Assembly: GCF_002304225.1 (NCBI RefSeq) | Contig: NZ_NSLB01000003.1 | Location: 124,001-188,000, forward strand | Origin: Pseudomonas sp. HAR-UPW-AIA-41 | Lineage (GTDB): Bacteria > Pseudomonadota > Gammaproteobacteria > Pseudomonadales > Pseudomonadaceae | Direction of reading: 5' to 3' | Length of the DNA: 64,000 nt | The notes under the pieces: model-generated | What the model saw: only the letters and a program-made list of their open reading frames with translations | Told to the model about the DNA's origin: nothing | Database searches by the model: none | In this document: positions 46,172-56,333 of the stretch, one piece after another | Numbering within the stretch: position 1 is the stretch's first letter | Layout: each line of letters opens with the position of its first letter | Made by a program: the position numbers and the translations under genes

Positions 46172-46372
46172 ATGCAGATTCAGTTGAACGGTGAGCCTCG
46201 CGAGCTGGCCCCCGCTACCAGCGTTTTGCAGCTGCTTGAGCAGCTCGATCTGGTTGGGCGGCGTGTTGCGGTGGAGTTGAACCTGGACATCGTGCCGCGC
46301 AGTGCGCACGCGACGACCATCCTGCAGCCCGGTGACCGGGTGGAAGTGGTACACGCCATCGGTGGCGGTTGA
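46172..46372 (+). CDS. thiS: Sulfur carrier protein ThiS
   Basis: 66-residue ubiquitin-like carrier that brings sulfide to the thiazole moiety of thiamine. It ends in the required Gly-Gly (AIGGG), whose last Gly becomes the thiocarboxylate. The ATG at 46172 starts MQIQLNGEP; an ATG at 46118 in frame lacks similarity. Followed by thiG after 15 bp. Confidence 0.93.
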   Translation: MQIQLNGEPRELAPATSVLQLLEQLDLVGRRVAVELNLDIVPRSAHATTILQPGDRVEVVHAIGGG

Positions 46373-46387
46373 TTCCTGGAGGAACAC

Positions 46388-47182
46388 ATGAGTCAAGTTC
46401 GCGCAGACAAGCCTTTCGTTTTGGCAGGGCGCACCTATAGCTCGCGCCTGCTGGTCGGGACGGGCAAGTACAAGGATCTGCAGGAAACCCGTCTGGCGAT
46501 CGAAGCCAGCGGTGCTGAAATCGTCACCGTGGCGGTTCGCCGGACCAACATCGGGCAGAATCCCGGTGAGCCCAACCTGCTCGATGTGATCAGTCCTGAT
46601 CGCTACACCATCCTGCCCAACACCGCCGGCTGCTTCAACGCCGAGGAAGCGGTGCGCACCTGCCGTCTGGCCCGTGAGCTGCTGGATGGCCACAAGCTGG
46701 TCAAGCTGGAAGTACTGGCTGACCAGAAGACCCTGTTCCCCAATGTCATCGAAACCATCAAGGCCGCCGAAGTGCTGGTCAAGGAAGGTTTCGACGTGAT
46801 GGTGTACACCAGCGATGACCCCATCATTGCCCGTCAGCTGGCCGACATGGGCTGTATCGCGGTGATGCCGCTGGCCGGCCTGATCGGCACCGGGCTGGGC
46901 ATCTGCAACCCCTACAACCTGCGCATCATCCTTGAGGAAGCGCAGGTGCCGGTGCTGGTGGATGCCGGTGTGGGCACGGCCTCCGATGCCACCATCGCCA
47001 TGGAACTGGGCTGCGACGCGGTGCTGATGAACAGTGCCATCGCCCATGCCGGTGATCCGGTGATGATGGGCGCGGCCATGCAGCATGCCATCATTGCCGG
47101 CCGCTTGGCCTACCTCGCAGGGCGCATGCCGAAGAAGCTGTATGCCAGCGCCTCCTCGCCTCTGGAAGGCATCATTCGCTGA
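46388..47182 (+). CDS. thiG: Thiazole synthase
   Basis: 264 residues. Joins 1-deoxyxylulose 5-phosphate, dehydroglycine and ThiS-thiocarboxylate. The Schiff-base lysine lies in [15 protein letters not shown]. The phosphate loop is in [17 protein letters not shown] and [21 protein letters not shown]. It is coupled with thiS upstream and trmB 7 bp downstream, as in other Pseudomonas. Confidence 0.97.
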   Translation: MSQVRADKPFVLAGRTYSSRLLVGTGKYKDLQETRLAIEASGAEIVTVAVRRTNIGQNPGEPNLLDVISPDRYTILPNTAGCFNAEEAVRTCRLARELLDGHKLVKLEVLADQKTLFPNVIETIKAAEVLVKEGFDVMVYTSDDPIIARQLADMGCIAVMPLAGLIGTGLGICNPYNLRIILEEAQVPVLVDAGVGTASDATIAMELGCDAVLMNSAIAHAGDPVMMGAAMQHAIIAGRLAYLAGRMPKKLYASASSPLEGIIR

Positions 47183-47189
47183 GTGGATC

Positions 47190-47906
47190 ATGGTTGACCA
47201 AGAATTGACCGGGCAGGAGACTGCCAACCGCCCGCTGCGCACCATCAAGAGTTTCGTGATGCGTGCCGGCCGGGTGACCGAAGGCCAGCAACGCGGCCTC
47301 GATCAGGGCTGGCCGAAGTTCGGCCTTGAGCTGGCTGATGGCCTGCGCGATTTCGATCAGGTTTTCGGTCGCAGTGCGCCGCGTACCTTCGAGATCGGTT
47401 TCGGTATGGGCCAGGCCACGCTGGAGATGGCCGCAGCGGCGCCGGAGCAGGATTTCATTGGCGTCGAGGTGCACAAGCCAGGGGTCGGGGCACTGCTGTC
47501 CGGCATGCTGGCGCAGAACCTCAGCAACATCCGTGTGTACAGCTGTGATGCCATCGAAGTGCTACGCAACTGTGTGGCCGATGCCAGTCTGGACCGCCTG
47601 CTGCTGTTCTTCCCGGACCCTTGGCATAAGTCGCGTCATCACAAGCGACGCATCGTGCAGCCGGAGTGGGCGCAGCTGGTGCGGCAGAAGCTCAAGCTGG
47701 GTGGCGTACTGCACATGGCCACCGATTGGGAGCCCTACGCCGAGCACATGCTGGAAGTGCTGAGCGCTGCACCGGGTTATCGCAATCTGGCCGAAGATGG
47801 CCGTTTCGTCCCGCGCCCGAGCGAGCGGCCGGTGACAAAGTTTGAACGCCGCGGCGAACGCCTCGGCCATGGTGTATGGGATCTCAAGTTCCAGCGCATC
47901 GACTGA
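47190..47906 (+). CDS. trmB: tRNA (guanine-46) N7-methyltransferase
   Basis: 238 residues. The SAM-binding block is [16 protein letters not shown], and the catalytic [16 protein letters not shown] motif is clear. [13 protein letters not shown] is conserved near the C-terminus. The ATG at 47190 sits 7 bp past the thiG stop, so all three thi-trm genes are probably co-transcribed. Confidence 0.95.
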   Translation: MVDQELTGQETANRPLRTIKSFVMRAGRVTEGQQRGLDQGWPKFGLELADGLRDFDQVFGRSAPRTFEIGFGMGQATLEMAAAAPEQDFIGVEVHKPGVGALLSGMLAQNLSNIRVYSCDAIEVLRNCVADASLDRLLLFFPDPWHKSRHHKRRIVQPEWAQLVRQKLKLGGVLHMATDWEPYAEHMLEVLSAAPGYRNLAEDGRFVPRPSERPVTKFERRGERLGHGVWDLKFQRID

Positions 47907-48047
47907 TCCACGGACGAACCATTAGACCGGGTCCACCCGGCGCCAGGAAGGCGACCTCACTGACCGGCAATCCCGGCTGGCTGACCTAAACTGGTTGGCA
48001 GCAAGAACAAACTGACGGCGCCATTCAGGTGTCGCGAGGAGAACGCT

Positions 48048-49391
48048 GTGTTGAGACATGTTGCAGTATTGGCCCTGGCTGCGCTCTGCCTGCCGGCCCA
48101 GGCCAAAGTTGACGCTGCCCAGGCTGCCCGCCTGGGTCAGGATCTCACTCCTCTGGGTGGGGAGCGTGCCGCCAATGCGGCGGGCACCATTCCGGTTTGG
48201 GAGGGCGGCCTGACCACGCCGCCTGCGTCCTATCAGCCGGGCATGCACCACCCGGACCCTTATGCCGGCGATGCCGTGCTGTACACAGTCAATGCGCAGA
48301 ACCTCGGTCAGTACCAGAAGGTGCTGCCGGCAGGCCTGCAGACTCTTTTGCAGACCCATCCGGACTACAAGCTGCGGGTTTTCCAGAGCCGTCGCAGTGC
48401 CGCCGCGCCGCAATATGTGTATGACGCCACCAAGGCCAATGCCACCAAGGCCGAGCTGATTGCCGGCGGTAACGGTGTCAGTGGTGCCGCTGCGGGCGTG
48501 CCGTTCCCGATTCCGCAGAATGGTCAGGAAGCGATCTGGAACCACATCATGCGCTTCCGTGGTGAGCAGATCCACATGGTTGCCAACCATGTGGCAGTAC
48601 TGGCCAACGGCAGCTACAGCCTGGTGCTGCGCGACCGGGAAATCTACTTCGTCTATGGTCGCCAGGGCGCTCAAGAGGGCGATCTGGACAATACCTTGTT
48701 TCACTACAAGTACAGCGTGACGGCACCCTCCAAGCTGGCCGGTTCGGCGCTGCTGGTCGAGGAAACCATCGATCAGGTCATGGCCATCCGCAAGGCCTGG
48801 CGCTTCAACCGTGGTGAGCGTCGCGTGCGTCGTCTGCCGATGCTGGCCTATGACGCGCTGCAACCTGACACCAACGGCATGGCCCTGGCTGACCAGGTTG
48901 ACTCGTACAACGGCGCACCGGACCGCTACGAGTGGAAGCTGCTCGGCAAGCAGGAAATGCTGGTGCCGTACAACAGCTACGCCGTGCACCAGAAGGGCAT
49001 TCCCTATGAGCAGATCCTCAAGGCCAAGACGGTCAACCCGGACCTGCTGCGCTACGAGCTGCACCGTGTCTGGGTGGTCGAGGCTGACCTGCGTACCGGC
49101 TTCAGTCACCCGTACGCCAAGCGTCGTTTCTATATCGACGAGGACAGCTGGCAGATCCTCGCGGTTGATCTGTATGACAAGGGTGGCAAGCTGATCGGTC
49201 TGCAGGAAAGTCATCCGATCAGCTACTACGAAGTCCCGGTGTTCTCCAGCACGCTGGAAACCATCTACGACTTCAAGGGCAGCCGCTACTTCGTCGACGG
49301 TCTGGACAACAACGAGCCGATGTACAACTTCAATGCCGACATCAGCCCGCGCAGCTTCAGCCCGGCCAGCCTGCGTCAGCAGGGCAACTGA
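48048..49391 (+). CDS. DUF1329 periplasmic protein
   Basis: 447 residues. Signal peptide at about 1-20 (MLRHVAVLALAALCLPAQA). The body matches DUF1329: LGQDLTPLGGERAANAAGTIP at the start, then repeated beta-rich segments with YELHRVWVVEADLR and RRFYIDEDSWQILAVDLYD. The fold is related to LolA/LolB, so a lipid- or outer-membrane role is plausible; many copies sit near fatty-acid or polyester genes. Starts at GTG with a good ribosome binding site (GAGGAG). Confidence 0.85.
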   Translation: MLRHVAVLALAALCLPAQAKVDAAQAARLGQDLTPLGGERAANAAGTIPVWEGGLTTPPASYQPGMHHPDPYAGDAVLYTVNAQNLGQYQKVLPAGLQTLLQTHPDYKLRVFQSRRSAAAPQYVYDATKANATKAELIAGGNGVSGAAAGVPFPIPQNGQEAIWNHIMRFRGEQIHMVANHVAVLANGSYSLVLRDREIYFVYGRQGAQEGDLDNTLFHYKYSVTAPSKLAGSALLVEETIDQVMAIRKAWRFNRGERRVRRLPMLAYDALQPDTNGMALADQVDSYNGAPDRYEWKLLGKQEMLVPYNSYAVHQKGIPYEQILKAKTVNPDLLRYELHRVWVVEADLRTGFSHPYAKRRFYIDEDSWQILAVDLYDKGGKLIGLQESHPISYYEVPVFSSTLETIYDFKGSRYFVDGLDNNEPMYNFNADISPRSFSPASLRQQGN

Positions 49392-49407
49392 GGCCGACAG
49401 CAGCAAC

Positions 49408-49437
49408 AAAAAAGCCGCCCCGAGGGGCGGCTTTTTT
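49408..49437. terminator. Bidirectional terminator
   Basis: AAAAAAGCCGCCCC / GGGCGGCTTTTTT with a short GAG loop, between the convergent DUF1329 gene and a small gene. A T-run is present on both strands. Confidence 0.9.
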
Positions 49438-49461
49438 GTGCCTGGCAGAAAAGTCCGGGGC

Positions 49462-49713
49462 TTATTCCAGTAGCGAAGCACCGCGAATGGTCAGCTCGGG
49501 CAGTCCGCTGGGGGCCGGGCAGACCTGGATGTACTTGATGCTTTCGCGCGGAATCATCAGCAGGTCGCCATCCACTTCGAAGCTGATGAAGGGGGTGTTC
49601 ATCTGTTCGCGCAGACCACGGATGGCCTGCAGCGGGTCTTCTTTCTGGGTGGGGAAGGCGAGGGACATGCGCTGGCCGTCGTTGAAGAAGATATACAGGT
49701 GTTTTACGGACAT
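49462..49713 (-). CDS. Small conserved hypothetical protein
   Basis: 83 residues with no signal or membrane segment. MSVKHLYIFFNDGQRMSLAF begins it. The composition is balanced and codon use matches neighbours, which supports a real gene. A conserved Pseudomonas protein of unknown function. It follows the DUF3392 gene on the same strand by 33 bp. Confidence 0.75.
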   Translation of the reverse strand: MSVKHLYIFFNDGQRMSLAFPTQKEDPLQAIRGLREQMNTPFISFEVDGDLLMIPRESIKYIQVCPAPSGLPELTIRGASLLE

Positions 49714-49746
49714 CGGTGCGGCTCCATGAAGGCGGTGGCTGTTCCG

Positions 49747-50070
49747 TTAGCTGCGGTCGGAGAGCACGCCGACCAGAAAGAACACTAGCAGCAGCACGGG
49801 GGCTAGGGTGTAGTTGTTGAAGTAGGCGAGGCCTTTGGCCAGCCAGGGTGTCAGGTAAATGATGCCCAGACCGTAGACCAGTGCGCAGAACAGCACGAAC
49901 AGCAGGGTACGGAAAACGAAGTTGAGGCTGCCCAGGCGACGTTGCAGCCAGGCATTCAGATCCGGGCCGAACAGCACGAACAGAGTGGCCAGAATGGCCA
50001 GGGAAATATTGTGCAGGTGAGCGCGGCACCAGTGCGACAGAGTGGCGATCAGATCGAGCACGAGATCCAT
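49747..50070 (-). CDS. DUF3392 family membrane protein
   Basis: 107 residues with three membrane helices (about 18-35, 52-73, 80-102). LFGPDLNAWLQRRLGSLNFVFRT is the family segment. Function unknown. 16 bp after the hemW stop, so it may be read with hemW. Confidence 0.8.
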   Translation of the reverse strand: MDLVLDLIATLSHWCRAHLHNISLAILATLFVLFGPDLNAWLQRRLGSLNFVFRTLLFVLFCALVYGLGIIYLTPWLAKGLAYFNNYTLAPVLLLVFFLVGVLSDRS

Positions 50071-50086
50071 CAGGCGTCCTTAGCCC

Positions 50087-51247
50087 CTAGGGCAGAAAGC
50101 TTTGCAGCAGGTCGTTGAGAAACAGTTGGCCTCTGGGCGTAGCGCATAGCCGTGCTGGGTCATTCTCCAGCAGCCCCTGTTGCTCGGCCAGACGGCGCCC
50201 TTCGGCGAGGCTCTGCTCTGACAGTCCGGTGCGCTGGCAGAACAGCTGAGTGGGAACGCCCTCGGTCAGGCGCAGGGCGTTCATCAGGAACTCGAAGGGT
50301 AGTTCGTCCTCACTCAGCAGGCGTTCGCCGGCCTGGAAAGCCTTGCCGCTATCCAGGTAGTCCTTGGGCAGACGGGTCTTCCAGCTGCGCCTGATCTGCC
50401 CGTTCGCGTCGCTCAGCTTGGCGTGAGCACCTGCACCGATGCCGAGAAAGTCGCCGAAGGTCCAGTAGTTCAGGTTATGCCGGGCGCGCTGGTTGTTCCG
50501 TGCATAGGCCGAGGTTTCATACTGGGCAAAACCCTGCTCGGCGAGCAGGGCCTGGCCGGCTTCCTGGATGTCCCAGAGGGTGTCGTCTTCCGGCAGCTCC
50601 GGTGGCTGGTTCCAGAACACCGTGTTGGGCTCCATGGTCAGCTGGTACCAGGACAGGTGGGTGGGTGCCTGGGCAATCGCGGTGCCCAGGTCGTCCATTG
50701 CCGCGGCGACATCCTGCCCTGGCAGGCCGTGCATGAGGTCGAGGTTGAAGTTGTCGAAGCCGGCGGCGCGTGCCATGTCCGCGGCGCGAATCGCCTCATC
50801 GCCATCATGGATGCGGCCGAGGGCCTTGAGCTGGGCGCTCTGGAAGCTCTGCACGCCGATCGACAGGCGATTGATGCCCAGCTGCCGGTAGGCGCTGAAC
50901 TTGGCTTGCTCGAAGGTGCCGGGGTTGGCTTCCAGGGTGATTTCGATATCCCCGGCAAAGCCGATGCGCCGCTCCACGCCTTCAAGAATATGCCCCAGTG
51001 CGCGGGGCGAGAACAGGCTGGGGGTGCCGCCACCAAAGAAGATCGAGGTCAGCTGGCGACCCTGTACCTGAGCCAGGTCCTGATCAAGATCGGCCAGCAG
51101 CGCGGCGACGTAGTCGTTTTCGGGCAGGCTGGGGCCGGCGGCGTGGGAGTTGAAGTCGCAGTACGGGCATTTGCGCACGCACCACGGGATATGGACATAC
51201 AGGGCCAGCGGCGGCAGCGCGAACGGGCTGCCTGCCGGACTGCTCAT
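50087..51247 (-). CDS. hemW: Radical SAM heme chaperone HemW
   Basis: 386 residues. The radical SAM motif [10 protein letters not shown] (CxxxCxxC) is near residue 21 and lacks the extra cysteine of true HemN, so it is a heme chaperone rather than coproporphyrinogen oxidase. [10 protein letters not shown] and [15 protein letters not shown] are typical. The ATG at 51247 overlaps the rdgB stop by 4 bp; the upstream frame to 51340 is inside rdgB. Confidence 0.93.
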   Translation of the reverse strand: MSSPAGSPFALPPLALYVHIPWCVRKCPYCDFNSHAAGPSLPENDYVAALLADLDQDLAQVQGRQLTSIFFGGGTPSLFSPRALGHILEGVERRIGFAGDIEITLEANPGTFEQAKFSAYRQLGINRLSIGVQSFQSAQLKALGRIHDGDEAIRAADMARAAGFDNFNLDLMHGLPGQDVAAAMDDLGTAIAQAPTHLSWYQLTMEPNTVFWNQPPELPEDDTLWDIQEAGQALLAEQGFAQYETSAYARNNQRARHNLNYWTFGDFLGIGAGAHAKLSDANGQIRRSWKTRLPKDYLDSGKAFQAGERLLSEDELPFEFLMNALRLTEGVPTQLFCQRTGLSEQSLAEGRRLAEQQGLLENDPARLCATPRGQLFLNDLLQSFLP

Positions 51248-51837
51248 GCCAGCCCCAGGCGCTGCTTGAGCAGGGCCATGGCGCGCGCGCGATGGCTGAG
51301 CCGGTTCTTCTCGGCGGCCGGCAGCTCGGCACTGGAACACTGACGCTCGGCCACCCAGAACAGCGGGTCATAGCCGAAACCCTGTTCACCACGCGGAGCG
51401 TGGAGGATGCGGCCTGGCCACAGGCCCTCGCAGAGAATCGGCAGCGGGTCATCGGTGTGCCGAACCAGTGCCAGGGCGCAGACGAACTGCGCGCCGCGCT
51501 CGGCATCCGGCACGTCCTTGAGGGTATCGAGCAGCTTGGCGTTGTTCGCCGCATCATCCTTGCCGCCGGCGTAGCGCGCCGAGTAGATACCCGGTGCGCC
51601 GCCCAGGGCGTCCACGGCCAGTCCGGAGTCGTCGGCCAGTGCCGGCAGACCCGACACGCGAGCCGCGTGGCGGGCCTTGAGGATGGCGTTCTCGACGAAC
51701 GACAGACCGGTTTCTTCCGGCTCCACGCTGCTGAACTCGGCAATCGAGCGCACCTTGATGTGGGCGCCGAGCATGGCCTGCAGTTCTTTCAGTTTGCCGG
51801 CGTTGTGGCTGGCCAGTACCAGTTCTTCGATCATCAT
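51244..51837 (-). CDS. rdgB: XTP/dITP diphosphatase (RdgB)
   Basis: 197 residues. Cleans ITP, XTP and dITP from the nucleotide pool. The N-terminal [18 protein letters not shown] and the central [24 protein letters not shown] motif are standard. The C-terminal [10 protein letters not shown] fits. ATG 51837 overlaps the DUF4426 stop (ATGA); a second ATG lies at 51834. Second in a DUF4426-rdgB-hemW run. Confidence 0.95.
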   Translation of the reverse strand: MMIEELVLASHNAGKLKELQAMLGAHIKVRSIAEFSSVEPEETGLSFVENAILKARHAARVSGLPALADDSGLAVDALGGAPGIYSARYAGGKDDAANNAKLLDTLKDVPDAERGAQFVCALALVRHTDDPLPILCEGLWPGRILHAPRGEQGFGYDPLFWVAERQCSSAELPAAEKNRLSHRARAMALLKQRLGLA

Positions 51838-52253
51838 TCGTCGGGGAACACTTCTTGGTTGAAGCTGACGCGGTTGTTGCTGCCGTCACCGCCCTGTACG
51901 TCGAGGGTGAAGGTCAGTACCTCGCGGGTGCTCAGCGGAAATTGCGCCAGGTAGTAGGCGGCACCGGGTTCGGTCACCTGCTTGAAACTGAGCGGGGTGA
52001 CCTGGCCCAGCAGGTTCTTCACTTCGCCCTTGACCTGGGCCGGCAGCGGCTTGCCCGCCTTGAGCACGGACACGGTGACCACGCCCTGGGTCTTGCTGCG
52101 GACCAGGCCGACCGCGCTGGCGGTGTCCGGCTGCAGGAAGCTGGAATTGAACACGCTGTAGTGCACATCGACTTCGGCAAAGCTTTGCTTGCGTTCGGCA
52201 AGTGCCGGCAGGCTGACGAGCAGGCTGAGTAGTAGAGCGGTTAGACGGCGCAT
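51834..52253 (-). CDS. DUF4426 periplasmic protein
   Basis: 139 residues. Signal peptide 1-19 ([18 protein letters not shown]). The mature part is beta-rich and matches DUF4426 ([21 protein letters not shown]). Function unknown. The ATG at 52253 begins the signal peptide; the frame is open to 52316. It lies 25 bp past the metW stop. Confidence 0.85.
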   Translation of the reverse strand: MRRLTALLLSLLVSLPALAERKQSFAEVDVHYSVFNSSFLQPDTASAVGLVRSKTQGVVTVSVLKAGKPLPAQVKGEVKNLLGQVTPLSFKQVTEPGAAYYLAQFPLSTREVLTFTLDVQGGDGSNNRVSFNQEVFPDE

Positions 52254-52278
52254 GATCGATCCTCCAAAGCGTGGTGGA

Positions 52279-52899
52279 CTACACCGCGACGCGGTGTTCG
52301 GCCAGACCGGCACCACTGATGCGGTAGATGCCGATCTCGCCCATCAGATTAGGCCACAGCCGGCTGCCCAGGCTATGGCGGTGTTCGCGGTCCACCGCCA
52401 GGCCTTCCTCGATTCGCGCGCCCTGGGCATGGCACAGGCGCTCGAAGTCGGCAAAGGTGCAGAAGTGGATGTTCGGCGTGTTGTACCAGGTGTAGGGCAG
52501 GAAGTCCGAGACCGGCATGCGGCCCTTGGTGGTCAGGTACCAGCGGCAGCGCCAGTGGCCGAAGTTGGGGAAGGTGATGATGCAGGTCTTGCCCACCCGC
52601 AGCATCTCCGCCAGCACCTTGTCCGGGTATTGCAGGGCCTGCAGCGACTGGGTCATGACCACCACGTCGAAGCTGTTGCTGGCGAAGTTGCCCAGCCCCT
52701 GGTCGATGTTCTGCTCGACCACGTTGATCCCTCGGGCGATGCACGCGGTGATCTTGTCCGGGTCGATTTCCAGGCCATAGCCGCTGACCTGCTTGTGTTC
52801 GGCCAGGCTGGCCAGCAGGTCGCCGTCGCCGCAACCGAGGTCGAGCACGCGGCTGCCGGAGGGAATCCACTCGTGGATGATTTCCAGGTCGGCACGCAT
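52279..52899 (-). CDS. metW: Methionine biosynthesis protein MetW
   Basis: 206-residue SAM-dependent methyltransferase-like protein required with MetX in many proteobacteria. The glycine-rich motif is VLDLGCGDGDLLASLAE, with SFDVVVMTQSLQAL further on. It follows metX by 3 bp. MetW is reported to activate MetX rather than to methylate a small molecule. Confidence 0.93.
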   Translation of the reverse strand: MRADLEIIHEWIPSGSRVLDLGCGDGDLLASLAEHKQVSGYGLEIDPDKITACIARGINVVEQNIDQGLGNFASNSFDVVVMTQSLQALQYPDKVLAEMLRVGKTCIITFPNFGHWRCRWYLTTKGRMPVSDFLPYTWYNTPNIHFCTFADFERLCHAQGARIEEGLAVDREHRHSLGSRLWPNLMGEIGIYRISGAGLAEHRVAV

Positions 52900-52902
52900 G
52901 GC

Positions 52903-54042
52903 TTACACCTTGATCCGGTTCATGTAGGCAGAGAATCCCTGCAGGTAGCGCGGGATGGGGATGAGGAAGGCGTCGTGCCCCTGGGCGGCCTCGATTTCCA
53001 GATAGCTGACGTTCTTCTTCGCCGCCATCAGCGCATCGACGATTTCCCGCGAGCGCGCCGGCGAGAAGCGCCAGTCGGTGGTGAAGGACATCACACAGAA
53101 ATCGGCTTTGGCCACGCTGAGGGTCTTGGCCAGATCACCACCCTGGCTGGCGGCCGGGTCGAAGTAGTCCAGCGCCTTGGTCATCAGCAGGTAGGTGTTG
53201 GCATCGAAGCGCCCGGAGAATTCCTCGCCCTGATAGCGCAGGTAGCTTTCGACCTGGAACTCGACGTTGTGCAGATCGAAGTTGGGCGTCTCGCTCTTGC
53301 GCTCGCGGCCGAACTTCTCACCCATGGCATCGTCGGACAGGTAGGTGATGTGACCGACCATGCGCGCCAGCATCAGTCCGCGCTTGGGAATCACGCCTTG
53401 TTCCTGGAAGTCGCCGCCGCGGTAGTCCGGGTCGGTGAGGATGGCCTGGCGTGCGACCTCGTTGAAGGCGATGTTCTGTGCCGACAGTTTGGGCGCCGAG
53501 GCGATGCACAGGCAGTGGCGTACGCGCTCGGGGTAGCTGATGGTCCACTGCAGCGCCTGCATGCCGCCCAGGCTGCCGCCGATGACCGCGGCCCACTGAC
53601 TGATGCCCAGTCGGTCGGCGAGCAGGGCCTGGCTGTTGACCCAGTCTTCTACCGTGACCACCGGGAAGTCCGAGCCGTAGACGCGGCCAGTCTGCGGATT
53701 GCGGCTGGCGGGGCCGGTGGAGCCGTTGCAGCCGCCGAGGTTGTTGAGGCTGACGACGAAGAACTTGCGCGTATCGATCGGCTTGCCCGGGCCGATGCAG
53801 CTGTCCCACCAGCCGGGCTTGCGCTCGTCCATGCTGTGGTAGCCGGCGGCATGATGGTGGCCGGACAGGGCATGACAGATCAGCACGGCGTTGCTGCGCT
53901 CGGCATTCAGTTCGCCGTAGGTCTCGTAGACCAGTTCGTAGTGGCTCAGGCTGCGGCCACAGGCCAGCGCCAGGGGTTCGGCGAACTGCGCTACCTGTGG
54001 GCTGACCAGACCAACGCTATCTTCGGGGATGACAGTGGGCAT
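52903..54042 (-). CDS. metX: Homoserine O-succinyltransferase (MetX fold)
   Basis: 379 residues of the alpha/beta-hydrolase acyltransferase family. The nucleophile serine is in [14 protein letters not shown]. The His is in [10 protein letters not shown] at the C-terminus and the Asp lies between. [21 protein letters not shown] binds the substrate. Annotation as succinyl rather than acetyl transferase follows what is known for Pseudomonas MetX. It is the first gene of the metXW unit. Confidence 0.94.
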   Translation of the reverse strand: MPTVIPEDSVGLVSPQVAQFAEPLALACGRSLSHYELVYETYGELNAERSNAVLICHALSGHHHAAGYHSMDERKPGWWDSCIGPGKPIDTRKFFVVSLNNLGGCNGSTGPASRNPQTGRVYGSDFPVVTVEDWVNSQALLADRLGISQWAAVIGGSLGGMQALQWTISYPERVRHCLCIASAPKLSAQNIAFNEVARQAILTDPDYRGGDFQEQGVIPKRGLMLARMVGHITYLSDDAMGEKFGRERKSETPNFDLHNVEFQVESYLRYQGEEFSGRFDANTYLLMTKALDYFDPAASQGGDLAKTLSVAKADFCVMSFTTDWRFSPARSREIVDALMAAKKNVSYLEIEAAQGHDAFLIPIPRYLQGFSAYMNRIKV

Positions 54043-54083
54043 CGACCCTGCTCGTGTTCGGGGGAGAGCTGCAGTCTAAAGAA

Positions 54084-54116
54084 CAGTGCCCCGGGCGGCA
54101 ATCGCACGGGGCACTG
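54084..54116 (-). terminator. Probable terminator after the dynamin-like gene
   Basis: CAGTGCCCCG / CGGGGCACTG, a perfect 10-bp stem with a 13-base loop. TTCTTTAG follows on the minus strand. It separates the GTPase gene from metX. Confidence 0.55.
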
Positions 54117-54139
54117 GGTGGGCTCGCTAAAACAACAAC

Positions 54140-56128
54140 TTAGCTGCGTTCGGCAGACGAGGAGGCGCGTGCGGCGAGCGGCAGGCTGACGACCTTGCCC
54201 TGGCGCTGGACCGGTGCCGGGCGGCGCAGCACGCGCAGCATCTCGTTGGCCTCGGCCAGCTGGCGCTCCAGGTCTTCGGCGTACTGCTTGAACTGCAGGC
54301 CGCGCTGGTGGGTCTGCTGGGTTTCCTGAGCCAGCGCCTTGAGCCGAACCATATGGCTTTCCAGCATCTGCTTGTGCTCCAGGGTGTGCTGCATCAGCGG
54401 CATCAGCGCATCGCTGCTCCACTGGTAGGTTTCCTGGCGCAGGCGCTGGTGCAGGCCCATCACTTCCTGGGCGAGCGTGGTGAGGAAGCGTCGGGTCAGC
54501 AGGCGCTGCTCGGTCAGCAGGGTCTTCAGGTTGCGCCGGAAGCGATCGGCCTTGGCCTTCAGCTGGCTAAGCTCGCGCTGGTAGCGCCTGATGTTGAGCT
54601 GCGGTGCATCCAGTCCGTGCAGCGGGTTCTCGGCGTTATGCCGCTGGTAGATGGCGCCGACCATCTTGTTGGCCAGGGCCGCTTCGTGCTCCAGAGAGGT
54701 CAGGTCGAACTCCACGGCGCGGAAGAAGTGCAGGATGGCGTGGTTGATACCGAGGGTGGTCCAGCTGCTGCGCAGGTTGTCCTTCACTTTGCCCAGATGT
54801 TCTTCCAGGCGCTCCGGGCGGGCGGCAAAGCGCAACAGGTCGCCCTGGCGCTTGACCAGGCGCTGGTTGGTCTTCAATCCCAGCAGGCGCTTGTGGTGAC
54901 GGGTGTGGTCATCCTTGGTTTTGGCCGTCAGCTCGAACAGCAGCTGGCCGTTATCCTGGCGATGGTTGGCAAGCAGGTTCTGCTGCTCGCGCACCTTGTT
55001 CAGGCGCAGGTTGAGCACGTGCTGGCTGTTGTTGAGCAGGCCGAGGACCTGATTGACCACCGACTCTTCGAGCAGGCGCTCCTTCTGCGCAACGATGCGC
55101 TCGCACAGCAGGCTTTCCAGGTTGTCGATCTGGCTGCGCGCGAGCAGTTCCTGATCGCCGCGTACCTTGGCCAGCAAGGCCTGCTTTGCCGACAGTGGCA
55201 GCACATCCTGCGCCTTGATACCGAGCTGCTTGGCGGTGCTCTGACGGATCTGGTTGATGGCGTTCTGCACGAAGGTTTCGCCGGCCAGGTCATCCCACAG
55301 CACGTCGATCTTGTTCAGCACGGCAAAGCGCCCGGTCAGGGTGTCGTCATCCAGCTGGCAGATGTGCTGTTGCCAGATGCTCATGTCCGAGGCGGTGACG
55401 CCGGCATCGGCCGACAGCAGGAAAATGATGGCCTGGGCGCTGGGCAGCATCGACAGGGTCAGCTCAGGCTCGCTGCCGAGCGCGTTCAGGCCGGGCGTAT
55501 CGAGAATGCGCAGACCCTGACGCAGCAGGGGGTGATCGAAGTTGATCAGGGCATGGCGCCAGGCCGGTACCAGCACGATGCCAGGCTTGTCGCCGGCTTC
55601 GAGCATGTCCGGGTGGAAGCCGAGCTGGATCGCCTGCTCCACGGGCATGGGCTTGGTCCGTGCGACCTGGGCGAAGGCCTGCGCCATGCTGTTCGGGTCG
55701 CTGACATCCAGCGGGATGTTCACCCAGTGCCGTGGTACGCGCTTGAACTGGGCAATGCTGGCCTCGGCCAGGCGCGTTTCGATGGGCAGCAGGCGGATGT
55801 AGGACCGCTCCGAGCGCGGGTCGAAATACAGCTCGGTGGGGCTCATGGTGGTGCGTCCGGCCTGGGACGGCAGCATACGCTGGCCGAACTGCGAGAAGAA
55901 CAGGCAGTTGATCAGCTCGGTCTTGCCGCGGGAGAACTCGCCGACGAAGGCCAGGGTGATGTGGTCGGTGCGCAGAATCTTCAGGGCGCGATCAAGCTTG
56001 GCTTCCACCGCCGGGCTGCCCAGGCGGTTGTGCGCCAGCCAGCTGCGATAGCGGGTGATTTCGCGCATCAGCTCGCGCTTCCAGGCTACATAGGCGTCAA
56101 CCTGCTGGCTGAGACGTTCCATACTCAT
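54140..56128 (-). CDS. Dynamin-like GTPase
   Basis: 662 residues. Walker A is FVGEFSRGKTELIN at about 66-79, followed by the switch region QAGRTTMSPTE, G3 DTPGLNALGS and G4 NKID. A long helical stalk covers residues about 330-640. Bacterial relatives remodel or stabilise membranes, but the target here is not clear. ATG 56128 has GGAGG 9 bases upstream; the frame stays open to 56224. It has its own transcription unit between metX and yggU. Confidence 0.87.
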   Translation of the reverse strand: MSMERLSQQVDAYVAWKRELMREITRYRSWLAHNRLGSPAVEAKLDRALKILRTDHITLAFVGEFSRGKTELINCLFFSQFGQRMLPSQAGRTTMSPTELYFDPRSERSYIRLLPIETRLAEASIAQFKRVPRHWVNIPLDVSDPNSMAQAFAQVARTKPMPVEQAIQLGFHPDMLEAGDKPGIVLVPAWRHALINFDHPLLRQGLRILDTPGLNALGSEPELTLSMLPSAQAIIFLLSADAGVTASDMSIWQQHICQLDDDTLTGRFAVLNKIDVLWDDLAGETFVQNAINQIRQSTAKQLGIKAQDVLPLSAKQALLAKVRGDQELLARSQIDNLESLLCERIVAQKERLLEESVVNQVLGLLNNSQHVLNLRLNKVREQQNLLANHRQDNGQLLFELTAKTKDDHTRHHKRLLGLKTNQRLVKRQGDLLRFAARPERLEEHLGKVKDNLRSSWTTLGINHAILHFFRAVEFDLTSLEHEAALANKMVGAIYQRHNAENPLHGLDAPQLNIRRYQRELSQLKAKADRFRRNLKTLLTEQRLLTRRFLTTLAQEVMGLHQRLRQETYQWSSDALMPLMQHTLEHKQMLESHMVRLKALAQETQQTHQRGLQFKQYAEDLERQLAEANEMLRVLRRPAPVQRQGKVVSLPLAARASSSAERS

Positions 56129-56333
56129 CCTGATCTTCCTCCGGGCAGTGCATCCGTGCCGAATGCAGCTTCTTGATAGCGTTACGCTAACCCGCGCGCG
56201 CCGATTTGGCTGCGGATTGACCATGAGCTGTGAACTGGCGCACAGGCAAATGGCCAGTATTTCAGCTCAGGCATTATGGAAGCAGTGGGCGGATCGTCAA
56301 CCGGCTGGCGCCATTGTCCCGCCTTATGGTCGG
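56129..56333. other. Intergenic region, no gene found
   Basis: 205 bp. It contains a small palindrome TAGCG-TTA-CGCTA (about 56167-56179). I see no ORF with a credible start. It should hold the promoter of the dynamin-like gene. Confidence 0.5.

Noticed and set aside
50087..51247. HemN coproporphyrinogen oxidase
   Set aside because: Lacks the fourth cysteine of true HemN after CxxxCxxC and is shorter; fits HemW.
54043..54083. SAM or SAH riboswitch upstream of metX
   Set aside because: The leader is short and shows no recognisable riboswitch core.
52189..54189. Long open frame antisense to metW-metX
   Set aside because: Runs across two well-supported genes and the gap between them, with no domain signal; composition typical of antisense GC-rich frames.
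54308..56176. Long open frame antisense to the dynamin-like GTPase
   Set aside because: Leu/Gln/Val-rich protein with no motif; the GTPase motifs on the other strand are clear.
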